From UBA6183 sp964545895 (lineage in GTDB: Bacteria > Bacteroidota > Bacteroidia > UKL13-3), in the NCBI GenBank assembly GCA_964545895.1, contig CAZJHS010000020.1, forward strand, positions 1 to 34,904: DNA of 34,904 bases, given 5' to 3'. The position numbers and the translations under genes are program-made. Shown one piece after another: positions 23,701 through 30,943 of this stretch; position 1 is the stretch's first letter; every line of letters starts with the position of its first letter. Below the pieces are notes generated by a model, which did not search any database, was not told the origin of the DNA, and saw only the letters and a program-made list of their open reading frames with translations.

Positions 23701-24212
23701 TACATTAACCCATAAACCAACAGCGGAATTAATACCAACCAAGTACGCTTTATATTTTGTTTGATGTTAACGGCATCAGTAAAAGGAATAGGTTTTAAAT
23801 GAGCTGCCTTTTGGTTAATAGCAGCCTCAAGCAATATATTATTTTGCTGCGAGGCAGTATTTTGCAGCTGCAGTGTATTTAGCAGCACATCACTCACCTC
23901 AGGAAAATGTTTGCCAATAAGTTCAGAAGCCTGCTGATGGGTTAAACTTTTGCCCAACTTATACATGCCCATAAGTGGTAAAAAAACAAATTTACCCAAA
24001 CAGTAAACGGCAAAAGCACAAAAGCCGTAAAACAAGGTAGCTCTTACTGCACTATTATATCTACCAAAATACTCCAATAAAATAACCAGCAAAAAGCTAA
24101 TTAAAGTGGCTAACGCAAAATACACCGCACCACGCAATAACTGATTTTTATAGTATTTGCGTATAAAAGCATCAAGCTTTTGCAACAAGTGTATGTAGTT
24201 AGCGCTGCTCAT
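20745..24212 (-). CDS. DUF4175 family large membrane-anchored coiled-coil protein
   Basis: An 1155-residue Bacteroidota protein of unknown function. Three membrane segments lie near the N-terminus (26-47, 58-81 and 157-173). A beta-rich region follows (about 180-500), with Ig-like strands such as NYTVKLQYPNYIGKANEILE and a DNDGV stretch. Then comes a long Lys/Glu/Gln-rich coiled coil (about 510-800), interrupted by a helical core around 820-920. A Gln/Gly/Lys-rich low-complexity part covers about 925-1040, and a final helix ends in SIEYFNKVGGVKRN. The layout suggests a membrane-tethered structural or scaffold protein with most of its mass outside the cytoplasm. No enzymatic motif was seen. 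Confidence 0.85.
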   Translation of the reverse strand: MSSANYIHLLQKLDAFIRKYYKNQLLRGAVYFALATLISFLLVILLEYFGRYNSAVRATLFYGFCAFAVYCLGKFVFLPLMGMYKLGKSLTHQQASELIGKHFPEVSDVLLNTLQLQNTASQQNNILLEAAINQKAAHLKPIPFTDAVNIKQNIKRTWLVLIPLLVYGLMYLFTPGIISSATERLVKYNQTFVAPAPFNFDVENEVLQTTQFTDFELKVAISGKTIPNEVYVETNGQQYRMQKVDNTHYQYTFRNVNKDVDFTLTAADFSSEKYALKVIAKPALVNYTVKLQYPNYIGKANEILENPGDLNLPAGTIATWVFNTAQTDEVMLGFGGKETQADKQSETKFTYSKKLLLSTPYFIKNKNKGYGVADSLSYLIQVMPDAFPAISIDEKADSITGKQLFFIGDVSDDYGLTKLVFTYKFIKSETDSKVKQGLVSKVIALNAQKNNQRFYFEYNLNETGVSAADELEYYFEVWDNDGVRGAKSTRSKTIVYKAPSEKELQKELDLAGKNLKSDLQEAISESKKLQKELKSLQQKMVEKRELTWEEKKKAEELLKRQRDLVAKIEDIKKQQEHNTLKENEFKAPDPELMQKQQQIEKMFNELLNDDLKKLMKEMEKMLQKQDKDAIKQEMDKMQMNNKDVEKELDRMLEQFKQLEVDKKITENIDKLDKLAEKQKELAQKSEQLEQNKNLSKQEKQQQLDALKQDQQKLQQDFKDVQQQMRDTEQKNEKLETPQPMPDTKQQEQKVNNSMEKAKEGLDKKDGKQAKENQQEAAEEMQEMANQMREKQEEAEKEQHEEDAAILREILENTIQLSKDQEKLIDEMKSLMGYSPQYVELAKKQKLTADNAKIIEDSLLALSKRVPEISSFINKEVTKLNDNLEKSVSGFGVRNFMEIRTRQQYAMTHANNLAVMLSEVLNQMQQQNQQAKSKQGKKGKGKPKPGQGQGNKPLSMSQIKKMQEELNKQLREGMNKQGEQGKPKEQGGQKPGGEKQGQQPGGQQQGGMGSEGFARMAAQQMAIRQQLQKMMQQMDAKQKEGLGGSKMLDEMKRMMEQTEKELFNKKLTTEMLQRQQDILTRLLESEKAERKQEQEQKREAEQAKEKPKASPPAFDLYLEQKNKEKELLETIPTDMQPYYKAKSIEYFNKVGGVKRN

Positions 24213-24311
24213 GTGTTAATGGGCGAATTTATACAATTTAAAATGGATTAAACACGCCCTAATTAACGCAGCTATCAACAATTTGATATACAACCCCAAC
24301 TCTTTATCTTA

Positions 24312-24319
24312 TAATTTTG
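24312..24319 (+). promoter_or_regulatory. TAnnTTTG element upstream of the thioredoxin-like gene
   Basis: TAATTTTG matches the Bacteroidota -7 consensus exactly. A TTTG at 24282-24285 stands 26 bases upstream, longer than the usual spacing. The element lies downstream of an earlier in-frame start at 24283, so transcription from here would favour the ATG at 24397. Confidence 0.45.
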
Positions 24320-24396
24320 CTAAATACTCGCTAATACCTATTTTCGGAACGGTTGTTGAGAAACAAAAACACCACCAATACACATTCCTATTTATC

Positions 24397-24882
24397 ATGA
24401 AAAATAGATTTAAATACATACCACTTAGCCTTACTTTAGTGTTTATGCTTATGGCATTTGCGCCACCACAAAAACCTACTCCACAAACCGAACTTACTTG
24501 GTATGGCTGGAATGAGGGCTACGCCAAAGCAGTAAAAGAAGGTAAAATTATTTTGGTTGATGCCTATACCGATTGGTGTGGTTGGTGCAAAAAAATGGAT
24601 AGAGACACTTACACTAATCCAGCTATCATTAAAAAAATAAATGCGCAGTTTGTGCCAATTAAGTTTAATCCTGAAATTAAGGATGTTACTTATACCATTG
24701 GCGATAAGTCGTTTAGCCCGCAAGAACTATATTACATGCTTACCAATGGCAATTCTACAGGCTATCCAACCACTTATTTTATTTATCCTAAAAAAATGAC
24801 CTTATTTTATGAGGCTGGCTATAAAGACAGTACCTCATTTAATACCATACTTGACGCGGCTATTGCAGAAAGCCAAAAGTAA
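24397..24882 (+). CDS. Exported thioredoxin-like protein with CGWC active site
   Basis: A 161-residue protein with a signal peptide or anchor (YIPLSLTLVFMLMAFAP, about residues 7-23) and a thioredoxin-fold domain of the DUF255/thioredoxin_7 type. The active site is DWCGWCKKMD, with cysteines at 61 and 64. It is followed by YTNPAIIKKINAQFVPIKF and a late GYPTTYFIYP that holds the cis-proline. It probably exchanges disulfides in the periplasm; the partner is unknown. An in-frame ATG 38 codons earlier is rejected because the added residues are not signal-like and a promoter element lies inside them. Confidence 0.85.
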   Translation: MKNRFKYIPLSLTLVFMLMAFAPPQKPTPQTELTWYGWNEGYAKAVKEGKIILVDAYTDWCGWCKKMDRDTYTNPAIIKKINAQFVPIKFNPEIKDVTYTIGDKSFSPQELYYMLTNGNSTGYPTTYFIYPKKMTLFYEAGYKDSTSFNTILDAAIAESQK

Positions 24883-24907
24883 ATTTTTTACAACTACATT
24901 TTAAAGC

Positions 24908-24915
24908 TAAATTTG
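24908..24915 (+). promoter_or_regulatory. TAnnTTTG element upstream of the PurF-type gene
   Basis: TAAATTTG is an exact -7 match, 17 bases before the ATG. The -33 region about 19 bases upstream holds only a T run, so the promoter is incomplete by eye. Confidence 0.45.
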
Positions 24916-24932
24916 CCACTCCATTTTCTTAT

Positions 24933-26828
24933 ATGAGTGATTCAATACAACACGAATGCGGAATCGCATTTATCCGATTACTTAAACCCTTAGATTTTTA
25001 CCAGCAAAAGTATGGCAGTAGTTTGTACGGCTTAAAAAAGCTGAACTTGCTTATGCAAAAACAACACAACCGTGGCCAAGATGGCGCAGGTGTTGGTGTA
25101 ATAAAGCTAGATGTAAAACCGGGCAATCAGTACATTTTTAGAAAACGAGAGAGTGGCAGTGGTGCCATTGCCGAAATTTTCAGCAAAATTGGAAGTAAAA
25201 TTAACAGTACTGCCAACAAAGAACAACTTAAAAACCCTGATTACCTGAAAGCTAACGCACCATTTGTGGGCGAAGTGTATTTAGGCCATTTGCGCTACGG
25301 TACATACGGAAGCAGTTCCAGTGATTTATGCCATCCGTTTTTACGCCAAAACAACTGGATGACGCGTAACTTGCTTTTAGCGGGTAATTTTAACATGACC
25401 AATGTTGATGAGTTGTTTGACTTATTGATTGAACTTGGTCAGCACCCACGCGAAAAAGCTGATACGGTTACCATGCTCGAAAAAATTGGGCACTTTTTGG
25501 ATGAAGAAAACCAACGTTTGTTTGATGAATACAAACAAACAGGTTTAAACAATATTGAAATTACCGAAAAAATTAGCAGCAACTTAGATATTGTTCGCAT
25601 TTTAACTCGCGCTATGCGTGAGGTTGATGGCGGCTATGTGCTTACTGGTATGATTGGAAACGGTGATTCATTTATTTTGCGCGATCCGGCAGGAATTCGC
25701 CCATGTTTTTACTACACCGATGATGAAGTTGTAGTTGCAACAAGCGAACGCCCAGCTATTCAAACCGGATTTAATGTACGCATTGGCGAGATTAAAGAAT
25801 TACAACCTGGACATGCGTTAATTATTAAAAAAGACGGCACATACAGCGAGGTTGCTATTTTAGCTCCACTGCCTAAAAAATCTTGTACTTTCGAACGCAT
25901 CTATTTCTCTCGCGGTAACGACCGTGATATTTATTTAGAGCGTAAAAAACTAGGTCATTTATTAAGTAAAAAAGTAATTGAGGCTATTGATGCAGATTTA
26001 CCGAATACCGTTTTTAGCTATATTCCTAATACTGCAGCTACTGCATTTTATGGAATGATTGATGGTATACACGATTACCTAACCGATTACAAAGCGCAAG
26101 AAATTTTAAAGCTTGGTACCAACCCCGATATTAATAAGCTAAAAGAAATTTTAAGCTGGAAACCACGCAGAGAAAAAATTGCGGTTAAGGATGTTAAGCT
26201 TCGCACATTTATTACAGATGATGAGCACCGTGAAGACATGGTAGCACATGTGTATGATGTTACTTATGGCTTGGTAAAAAACGATGTTGATACCTTAGTG
26301 GTAATTGATGATAGCATTGTACGTGGTACAACTTTACGCAGCAGCATTTTACGTATTTTAGATCGCTTGCATCCAAAACGTATAGTTATTGTTTCATCAG
26401 CACCACAAATACGCTACCCAGATTGTTACGGAATTGACATGAGTAGATTAAAGGATTTTGTGGCATTTCAGGCTATGTTAGCTTTGCTAAAAGATAATGG
26501 CAAAGAAGGCATGCTGCAAGAGATTTATCAAAAATGTAAGGCTCAAGAAAACTTGCCTAAAGAACAGGTAATTAATCATGTAAAAGAGCTTTACGACCAA
26601 TTTACTGATGACCAAATTAGCCACAAAATAGCCCAAATTTTAACACCTGATGATTTACATGCAGAAGTAAAAATTATATACCAAAGTATAGATAACTTAC
26701 ACATTGCATGCCCTGATCATACAGGCGATTGGTATTTTAGCGGCAACTACCCAACACCTGGTGGTAATAAGGTTGTAAACAAAGCCTTCATTAATTTTAT
26801 GGAAGGCAATACTGCAAGAGCATACTAA
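24933..26828 (+). CDS. Amidophosphoribosyltransferase-type (PurF-like) class II glutamine amidotransferase, long Bacteroidota form
   Basis: PurF makes phosphoribosylamine from PRPP and glutamine, the first step of purine synthesis. The Ntn glutaminase nucleophile is probably Cys9 (HECGIAF), preceded by an 8-residue stretch that would be cut off as a propeptide. The expected glutaminase motifs QHNRGQDGAG, GHLRYGTYG and AGNFNMTN follow. The phosphoribosyltransferase half has the PRPP loop VVIDDSIVRGTT (456-467). At 631 residues it is well over the roughly 470-510 of ordinary PurF; the extra length includes an insert after the glutaminase domain and a C-terminal extension. This long paralogue is common in Bacteroidota and may not be the main PurF, so no symbol is given. 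lptB begins 10 bases downstream. Confidence 0.85.
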   Translation: MSDSIQHECGIAFIRLLKPLDFYQQKYGSSLYGLKKLNLLMQKQHNRGQDGAGVGVIKLDVKPGNQYIFRKRESGSGAIAEIFSKIGSKINSTANKEQLKNPDYLKANAPFVGEVYLGHLRYGTYGSSSSDLCHPFLRQNNWMTRNLLLAGNFNMTNVDELFDLLIELGQHPREKADTVTMLEKIGHFLDEENQRLFDEYKQTGLNNIEITEKISSNLDIVRILTRAMREVDGGYVLTGMIGNGDSFILRDPAGIRPCFYYTDDEVVVATSERPAIQTGFNVRIGEIKELQPGHALIIKKDGTYSEVAILAPLPKKSCTFERIYFSRGNDRDIYLERKKLGHLLSKKVIEAIDADLPNTVFSYIPNTAATAFYGMIDGIHDYLTDYKAQEILKLGTNPDINKLKEILSWKPRREKIAVKDVKLRTFITDDEHREDMVAHVYDVTYGLVKNDVDTLVVIDDSIVRGTTLRSSILRILDRLHPKRIVIVSSAPQIRYPDCYGIDMSRLKDFVAFQAMLALLKDNGKEGMLQEIYQKCKAQENLPKEQVINHVKELYDQFTDDQISHKIAQILTPDDLHAEVKIIYQSIDNLHIACPDHTGDWYFSGNYPTPGGNKVVNKAFINFMEGNTARAY

Positions 26829-26838
26829 AAAACAACAC

Positions 26839-27561
26839 ATGATTCTATCATCACACAACCTGGTAAAAAAGTATAAAAAACGTACGGTAGTAAACAATGT
26901 TTCTATTGAAGTGAAACAGGGTGAATGCGTAGGTTTACTTGGACCAAATGGAGCTGGTAAAACCACCAGTTTTTATATGACAGTTGGTTTGGTAAAACCT
27001 GATGAAGGACGTGTGATGTTGGATGGAGAAGATATTACTCCACTACCCATGTACAAACGTGCGCAAAAAGGATTAGGTTATTTACCACAAGAGGCGTCTA
27101 TTTTTAGAACACTTAGTGTGGAAGATAATATTAAATCGGTATTGGAAATGACTAAGCTAAGCAAAGCCGAACAACATGCTAAGTTGGAGGAATTGCTTGA
27201 TGAGTTTGGTTTAAACCGCGTACGTAACAGCATGGGAAATGTACTAAGTGGTGGCGAGCGCAGACGTTGCGAAATTGCACGTGCATTAGCTGTTAATCCT
27301 AAGTTTGTATTGTTGGATGAACCCTTTGCAGGTATCGACCCAATTGCGGTTGAAGATATTCAGCAAATTGTAGCCAAGCTAAAACATAAAAATATTGGTA
27401 TTTTAATTACCGACCACAACGTACACGAAACTTTAAGTATAGTAGACCGCGCATACCTATTATTTGAAGGTAAAATATTGAAAGCAGGCACTGCACGCGA
27501 GTTAGCCGATGATGAAATGGTGCGTAAGGTATATCTTGGGCAAAACTTTGTATTGAGGTAA
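26839..27561 (+). CDS. lptB: LPS export ABC transporter ATP-binding protein LptB
   Basis: Cytoplasmic ATPase of the LptBFG complex, which extracts lipopolysaccharide from the inner membrane and drives it to the cell surface. Walker A is GPNGAGKTT (35-43), the Q-loop region YLPQEASIFRTL is typical of LptB, the ABC signature is LSGGERRRCEIARAL, Walker B is FVLLDEPFAGIDP and the switch histidine is in ITDHNVHETL. At 240 residues it matches the family. It is probably co-transcribed with the upstream PurF-type gene (10-base gap). The other Lpt proteins are not in the window. Confidence 0.95.
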   Translation: MILSSHNLVKKYKKRTVVNNVSIEVKQGECVGLLGPNGAGKTTSFYMTVGLVKPDEGRVMLDGEDITPLPMYKRAQKGLGYLPQEASIFRTLSVEDNIKSVLEMTKLSKAEQHAKLEELLDEFGLNRVRNSMGNVLSGGERRRCEIARALAVNPKFVLLDEPFAGIDPIAVEDIQQIVAKLKHKNIGILITDHNVHETLSIVDRAYLLFEGKILKAGTARELADDEMVRKVYLGQNFVLR

Positions 27562-27581
27562 TTACTATTTTATTAAATTTG
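27553..27581 (+). promoter_or_regulatory. Bacteroidota-type promoter of the His-rich lipoprotein gene
   Basis: TTG (27553-27555) is followed after 18 bases by TAAATTTG (27574-27581), so both -33 and -7 elements match at correct spacing. The start codon of the lipoprotein lies 32 bases downstream. The -33 box overlaps the last codons of lptB. Confidence 0.7.
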
Positions 27582-27613
27582 ATTTCTGTAATCAATCAAA
27601 AAAAAGAACAATT

Positions 27614-27859
27614 ATGAAAAAAGTATTTTTAACCTTAACAGTTGCTGTAGTTGCATTAGCATTTGCATCATGCGGAAACGAAGCACCAAAAACAGATTTA
27701 AATGCGCAAGAGCAAGCAACAGTAGATAGTACTATTGTAACTGACGAAGCTGCAAGCGATTCGTTAGAAGCCGCTATTAAAGCACAAATTGGTACAGATA
27801 GTACTGGTGCTGCCGAAGAAAGTCATGAAGGACATGACCACGCAGGCCACTCGCACTAA
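27614..27859 (+). CDS. Small lipoprotein with histidine-rich C-terminal tail
   Basis: An 81-residue protein with a lipoprotein signal peptide ending in AFASC, Cys20 being the lipidation site. The mature part is short, acidic and Ser/Thr/Ala-rich, with no predicted fold. It ends in HEGHDHAGHSH, six histidines in eleven residues. Such tails can bind zinc, copper or nickel, but that is inference. The gene has its own promoter and a strong terminator, so it is a single-gene unit. No metal transporter is nearby. Confidence 0.8.
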   Translation: MKKVFLTLTVAVVALAFASCGNEAPKTDLNAQEQATVDSTIVTDEAASDSLEAAIKAQIGTDSTGAAEESHEGHDHAGHSH

Positions 27860-27880
27860 GCAACAGCGTTAAGTAAAAAA

Positions 27881-27913
27881 AAGCGAATCTGGATTTTCAG
27901 GTTCGCTTTTTTT
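27881..27913 (+). terminator. Intrinsic terminator after the His-rich lipoprotein gene
   Basis: AAGCGAATCTG (27881-27891) pairs with CAGGTTCGCTT (27898-27908), 11 bp with one G-T pair, followed by a T run and ATGCC. The stem is preceded by a long A run, so it could act in both directions. Confidence 0.88.
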
Positions 27914-28054
27914 ATGCCAATAGCAATTCACTCGTTTTCAATGAGTATATTTTATAACAGAAATTTTTATCTTAATTTTTACTTTAAATGGCGCTATAAA
28001 ATTGGAGATTAACAAAGTTTTTTCATAATTACGGTTCATATTTAAAACCTTAAC

Positions 28055-28651
28055 ATGAGAAAAATTTTATTATCAGCAGTTGCTCTTTTCTGCTTAACTA
28101 ATGCTTCAAAAGCGCAGTTCGACATTGAGAATCTAAGTGTAGGAGTTGGCCTTCAGCCTGTTTATTACTTTGCACTTGGTCAGTCAACATTACTTAACCC
28201 ATTAGTTAAAATCCAGTACGAAATTGACGATGAAACTTCGTTTGGTTATTTAGATTTTTCAATGCCAACTTTATCTTCAGAAGGTAAAGACGATTTAGGT
28301 GTTGATTACTCAGAAAAAACTACGTACATAAATTTTAATGCAGGATATGGTAGATATTTTGTGGGCGAACCAGATGATGATTTTAACTTTTATGGTAAAT
28401 TAGGCGGAGGGTTGAGTAGTTTCACTAATACCTTCACCAAAGCAGGTGTAAATGATGAACTTGCTGACGGTGGTTGGACCATTAACTTAGGACTTGGTGC
28501 AAGCTTAGGTATTAACGATCAAATACGTGTATTTGTTGAGCCTAACTGGGTTTTCGCTAGCGGCACATACAATTCACAAACCGGCTCTACAGCTACTTAT
28601 GGTTTAGGTAATGTAAATGCTAATGTAGGTCTTAAATACCGTTTTAATTAA
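28055..28651 (+). CDS. Small outer-membrane beta-barrel-like protein
   Basis: A 198-residue protein with a signal peptide (residues 1-20, cut at KA/Q). The mature part is made of alternating strands with periodic glycine and aromatic residues (LGVDYSEKTTYINFNAGYGRYF, FNFYGKLGGGLSSF, INLGLGASLGI, RVFVEPNWVF). It ends in VNANVGLKYRFN, an aromatic-rich final strand as in OmpA/OmpW-like eight-stranded barrels. No ligand or function can be inferred. It is transcribed alone, with a terminator 33 bases after the stop. Confidence 0.78.
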   Translation: MRKILLSAVALFCLTNASKAQFDIENLSVGVGLQPVYYFALGQSTLLNPLVKIQYEIDDETSFGYLDFSMPTLSSEGKDDLGVDYSEKTTYINFNAGYGRYFVGEPDDDFNFYGKLGGGLSSFTNTFTKAGVNDELADGGWTINLGLGASLGINDQIRVFVEPNWVFASGTYNSQTGSTATYGLGNVNANVGLKYRFN

Positions 28652-28684
28652 TTTAAACACACAACTAAATACACTAATAAAATT

Positions 28685-28713
28685 AGCCGCCTCAAATTTG
28701 GGGCGGCTTTTTT
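28685..28713 (+). terminator. Intrinsic terminator after the beta-barrel gene
   Basis: AGCCGCC (28685-28691) pairs with GGCGGCT (28702-28708), extended by further weaker pairs towards the loop, followed by six T and ATGCCC. It lies between two convergent genes. Confidence 0.88.
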
Positions 28714-28733
28714 ATGCCCTTAAGTAAAGTCGT

Positions 28734-29072
28734 TTAAAACTGCCACCACTTTTTTTCTAAGCCAATATAAATGCCATCCTCGCGCATTTGCACCTCATAA
28801 GGTTTTACATAATCGCCTTGCAAGCCCCTGCCTGTTTTTAAATCGTACTTGTACCTGTGCACTGGGCAAACAATTTGTTCGTTTTCGCACCAACCACCAT
28901 TACCTAAATGGGCGCCTGCATGTGGGCACTTATTATCTACGGCATAATAACCACTTTCGGTACGAGCCATGCAAATTTTAAGGTTATCAATAACAATGGT
29001 ACGTGTGCTGTTTATCTTTTGAGGCTCGGTACCATGCTGCCTATAATCATATACTTTATAAAACTTAATCAT
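28734..29072 (-). CDS. Rieske-type [2Fe-2S] ferredoxin-like protein
   Basis: A 112-residue single-domain Rieske protein. The cluster ligands are Cys49 and His51 in KCPHAGAHL and Cys69 and His72 in CPVHRYKYD. The remainder has the usual YAVDNKCPH entry and KPYEVQMREDGIYIGL final strands. Short soluble Rieske proteins carry electrons to dioxygenases or serve as nitrite-reductase-like small subunits; no partner enzyme is nearby. It lies 4 bases after a lipoprotein gene and has no signal peptide, so it is cytoplasmic. Confidence 0.88.
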   Translation of the reverse strand: MIKFYKVYDYRQHGTEPQKINSTRTIVIDNLKICMARTESGYYAVDNKCPHAGAHLGNGGWCENEQIVCPVHRYKYDLKTGRGLQGDYVKPYEVQMREDGIYIGLEKKWWQF

Positions 29073-29076
29073 GGGG

Positions 29077-29514
29077 TTATTGTGCAGGTAATAATACCAA
29101 TTTTAACTTAACGCTGGTTTGATCTTTATTCAACATCATTACCAAACTATCCTCACCTAAATACTCAAATGCTATGTTTTTCTCGGGCTTATCGGGGTTA
29201 TCACTTTTAAAAGTTATTGAGTTGGAGTTTAACTCCCATTTACCCGATGCACTGCCTGCCGCATTGCCTGTTACGTAGGTTCCATCGTCTTTAAACTCGT
29301 ACAAGTTTTTAAGCAATACTTCTTTTAAAGCAGCTCGTTGGTGTTGTAGCATATTGCCTTGCATGGTATCGCTTTGCACAATGCTTTTTTCATCATCTAA
29401 AAAAATTACATCACTTACATACCAACGTTTTAACAGTGCTTTTTCTTTTTTACTGTTACACGCTAAAGCCAACAACATCATCAACCCAAAACCTAATGCA
29501 TATAATTTACTCAT
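29077..29514 (-). CDS. Lipoprotein with lipocalin-like pattern, function unknown
   Basis: A 145-residue protein with a lipoprotein signal peptide (lipobox LALAC, Cys19). The pattern KRWYVSDVIFLDD, then YEFKDDGTYVTGNAAG, GKWELNSNSITFKSDN and LVMMLNKD is the strand order of the lipocalin-like (DUF4923/lipocalin_4) proteins frequent in Bacteroidota. The exact family is not certain by eye. It precedes the Rieske gene by 4 bases, so the two form an operon, though a functional link between a surface lipoprotein and a cytoplasmic iron-sulfur protein is not obvious. Confidence 0.72.
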   Translation of the reverse strand: MSKLYALGFGLMMLLALACNSKKEKALLKRWYVSDVIFLDDEKSIVQSDTMQGNMLQHQRAALKEVLLKNLYEFKDDGTYVTGNAAGSASGKWELNSNSITFKSDNPDKPEKNIAFEYLGEDSLVMMLNKDQTSVKLKLVLLPAQ

Positions 29515-29597
29515 ACTTATGTTTAATTATACTTGCAACTGTAGGCAAGCAAAATGGTTAGTACTAAAAAATCAAGCACAATCTAACCACAAAAAAC

Positions 29598-29605
29598 TAT
29601 TTTTG
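29598..29605 (+). promoter_or_regulatory. TAnnTTTG element upstream of pgk
   Basis: TATTTTTG is an exact -7 match, 50 bases before the pgk ATG. No TTG -33 box stands at the usual distance. Confidence 0.45.
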
Positions 29606-29655
29606 CCAAAATATAAGCGTTTTTAAAAGTAACTAATTAATCTAATTAACTCTGT

Positions 29656-30870
29656 ATGAAAACAGTAGATACAATAAACTTTGCTGGTAAAAGAGCCTTG
29701 GTGCGTGTTGATTTTAATGTACCTTTAGACAAAACTACTTTTGCCATTACCGATGATGCACGCATACGTGCCACCATTCCTACCTTAAAAAAGATTTTAG
29801 CCGATGGCGGAAGTTGTGTTTTAATGAGCCACTTAGGTCGCCCGTTAAAAAAACTGAAAGAAGATGGAACTGTTGATTTTGAAAAACACACGCTAAAGCA
29901 TACCCTTACTTGCATAAGCCAATTACTTGGTGTTGATGTGCAATTTGCCAACGATTGTGTTGGACAAGAAGCCATTGATAAAGCTGCTGCTTTACAACCA
30001 GGGCAAGTATTGCTATTAGAAAACTTACGTTTTTATAAAGAAGAAGAAAAAGGTGATACCGAATTTGCTGAAAAACTAAGTAAGTTGGGCGATGTATACG
30101 TTAACGATGCTTTTGGAACTGCACACCGCGCGCACGCAAGTACTGCTGTTATTGCACAGTTTTTTCCAACAGCAAAATGCTTTGGTTATGTAATGGCTAA
30201 AGAAGTTGCCAATGCCGAAATGGTAATGAAGCAAGCTGCACGTCCGTTTACAGCCATTACTGGTGGTGCTAAGGTAAGTGATAAATTATTGATTTTAGAA
30301 AACCTGATTGATAAAGTAGATAACCTAATTATAGGTGGTGGTATGGCTTATACCTTTTTAAAAGCAATGGGTTTTGAAATTGGTTCGAGCTTATGCGAAG
30401 AAGATAGACTACAACTTTGTTTAGATTTAATGGCGAAAGCAAAAGCAAAAGGTGTAAACTTAATGCTACCTGTAGATAGTATTGTAGCCGATGCTTTTAG
30501 TAACGATGCCAACCACAAAGCTTGCGATAACAAACATATTGAAGCAGGATGGATGGGCCTTGATATAGGACCAAAAGCAGCAGATGATTATGCAGCTATA
30601 ATTAAACAATCAAAAACCATTTTATGGAATGGCCCAATGGGTGTTTTTGAAATGACTAGTTACGAAAACGGAACCAAACAAGCTGCTATTGCCGTAGCTG
30701 AAGCCACTAAAAATGGTGCATTTAGTTTAATTGGTGGTGGCGATAGTGCTGCTGCTGTTGCTAAATTTGGTTTTGAAAACGAAGTAAGTTATGTAAGTAC
30801 AGGTGGTGGCGCTTTGTTAGAGTATTTTGAAGGCAAAGAGTTACCCGGCATAAAAGCCATAAACGAATAA
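29656..30870 (+). CDS. pgk: Phosphoglycerate kinase
   Basis: Glycolytic enzyme that converts 1,3-bisphosphoglycerate and ADP to 3-phosphoglycerate and ATP in the cytoplasm. The N-domain has RALVRVDFNVPLD (13-25) with the substrate-binding DFN, MSHLGRP, and the signature VNDAFGTAHRAHAS. The C-domain has GGAKVSDKLLILENL, the nucleotide loop LWNGPMGVFEM and the final GGGDSAAAV...VSTGGGALLEYFEG. At 404 residues it is a normal full-length enzyme. It is followed by a strong terminator and appears monocistronic. Confidence 0.97.
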   Translation: MKTVDTINFAGKRALVRVDFNVPLDKTTFAITDDARIRATIPTLKKILADGGSCVLMSHLGRPLKKLKEDGTVDFEKHTLKHTLTCISQLLGVDVQFANDCVGQEAIDKAAALQPGQVLLLENLRFYKEEEKGDTEFAEKLSKLGDVYVNDAFGTAHRAHASTAVIAQFFPTAKCFGYVMAKEVANAEMVMKQAARPFTAITGGAKVSDKLLILENLIDKVDNLIIGGGMAYTFLKAMGFEIGSSLCEEDRLQLCLDLMAKAKAKGVNLMLPVDSIVADAFSNDANHKACDNKHIEAGWMGLDIGPKAADDYAAIIKQSKTILWNGPMGVFEMTSYENGTKQAAIAVAEATKNGAFSLIGGGDSAAAVAKFGFENEVSYVSTGGGALLEYFEGKELPGIKAINE

Positions 30871-30890
30871 TTTTTTACCAAAACACAACT

Positions 30891-30931
30891 AAAAATCTCC
30901 GTTAGTGCAGCCGCATTGGCGGAGATTTTTT
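30891..30931 (+). terminator. Intrinsic terminator after pgk
   Basis: AAAAATCTCCG (30891-30901) pairs perfectly with CGGAGATTTTT (30920-30930) across an 18-base loop, and the T run ends at 30931. It lies 20 bases past the pgk stop and just before the VanZ-like gene. Confidence 0.88.
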
Positions 30932-30943
30932 AATACAGCGCTG

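Noticed and set aside
30905..30943. GTG start giving a 139-residue VanZ-like protein.
   Set aside because: The GTG lies in the loop of the pgk terminator, so a message carrying it would be largely stopped; the ATG at 30944 gives a normal family start.
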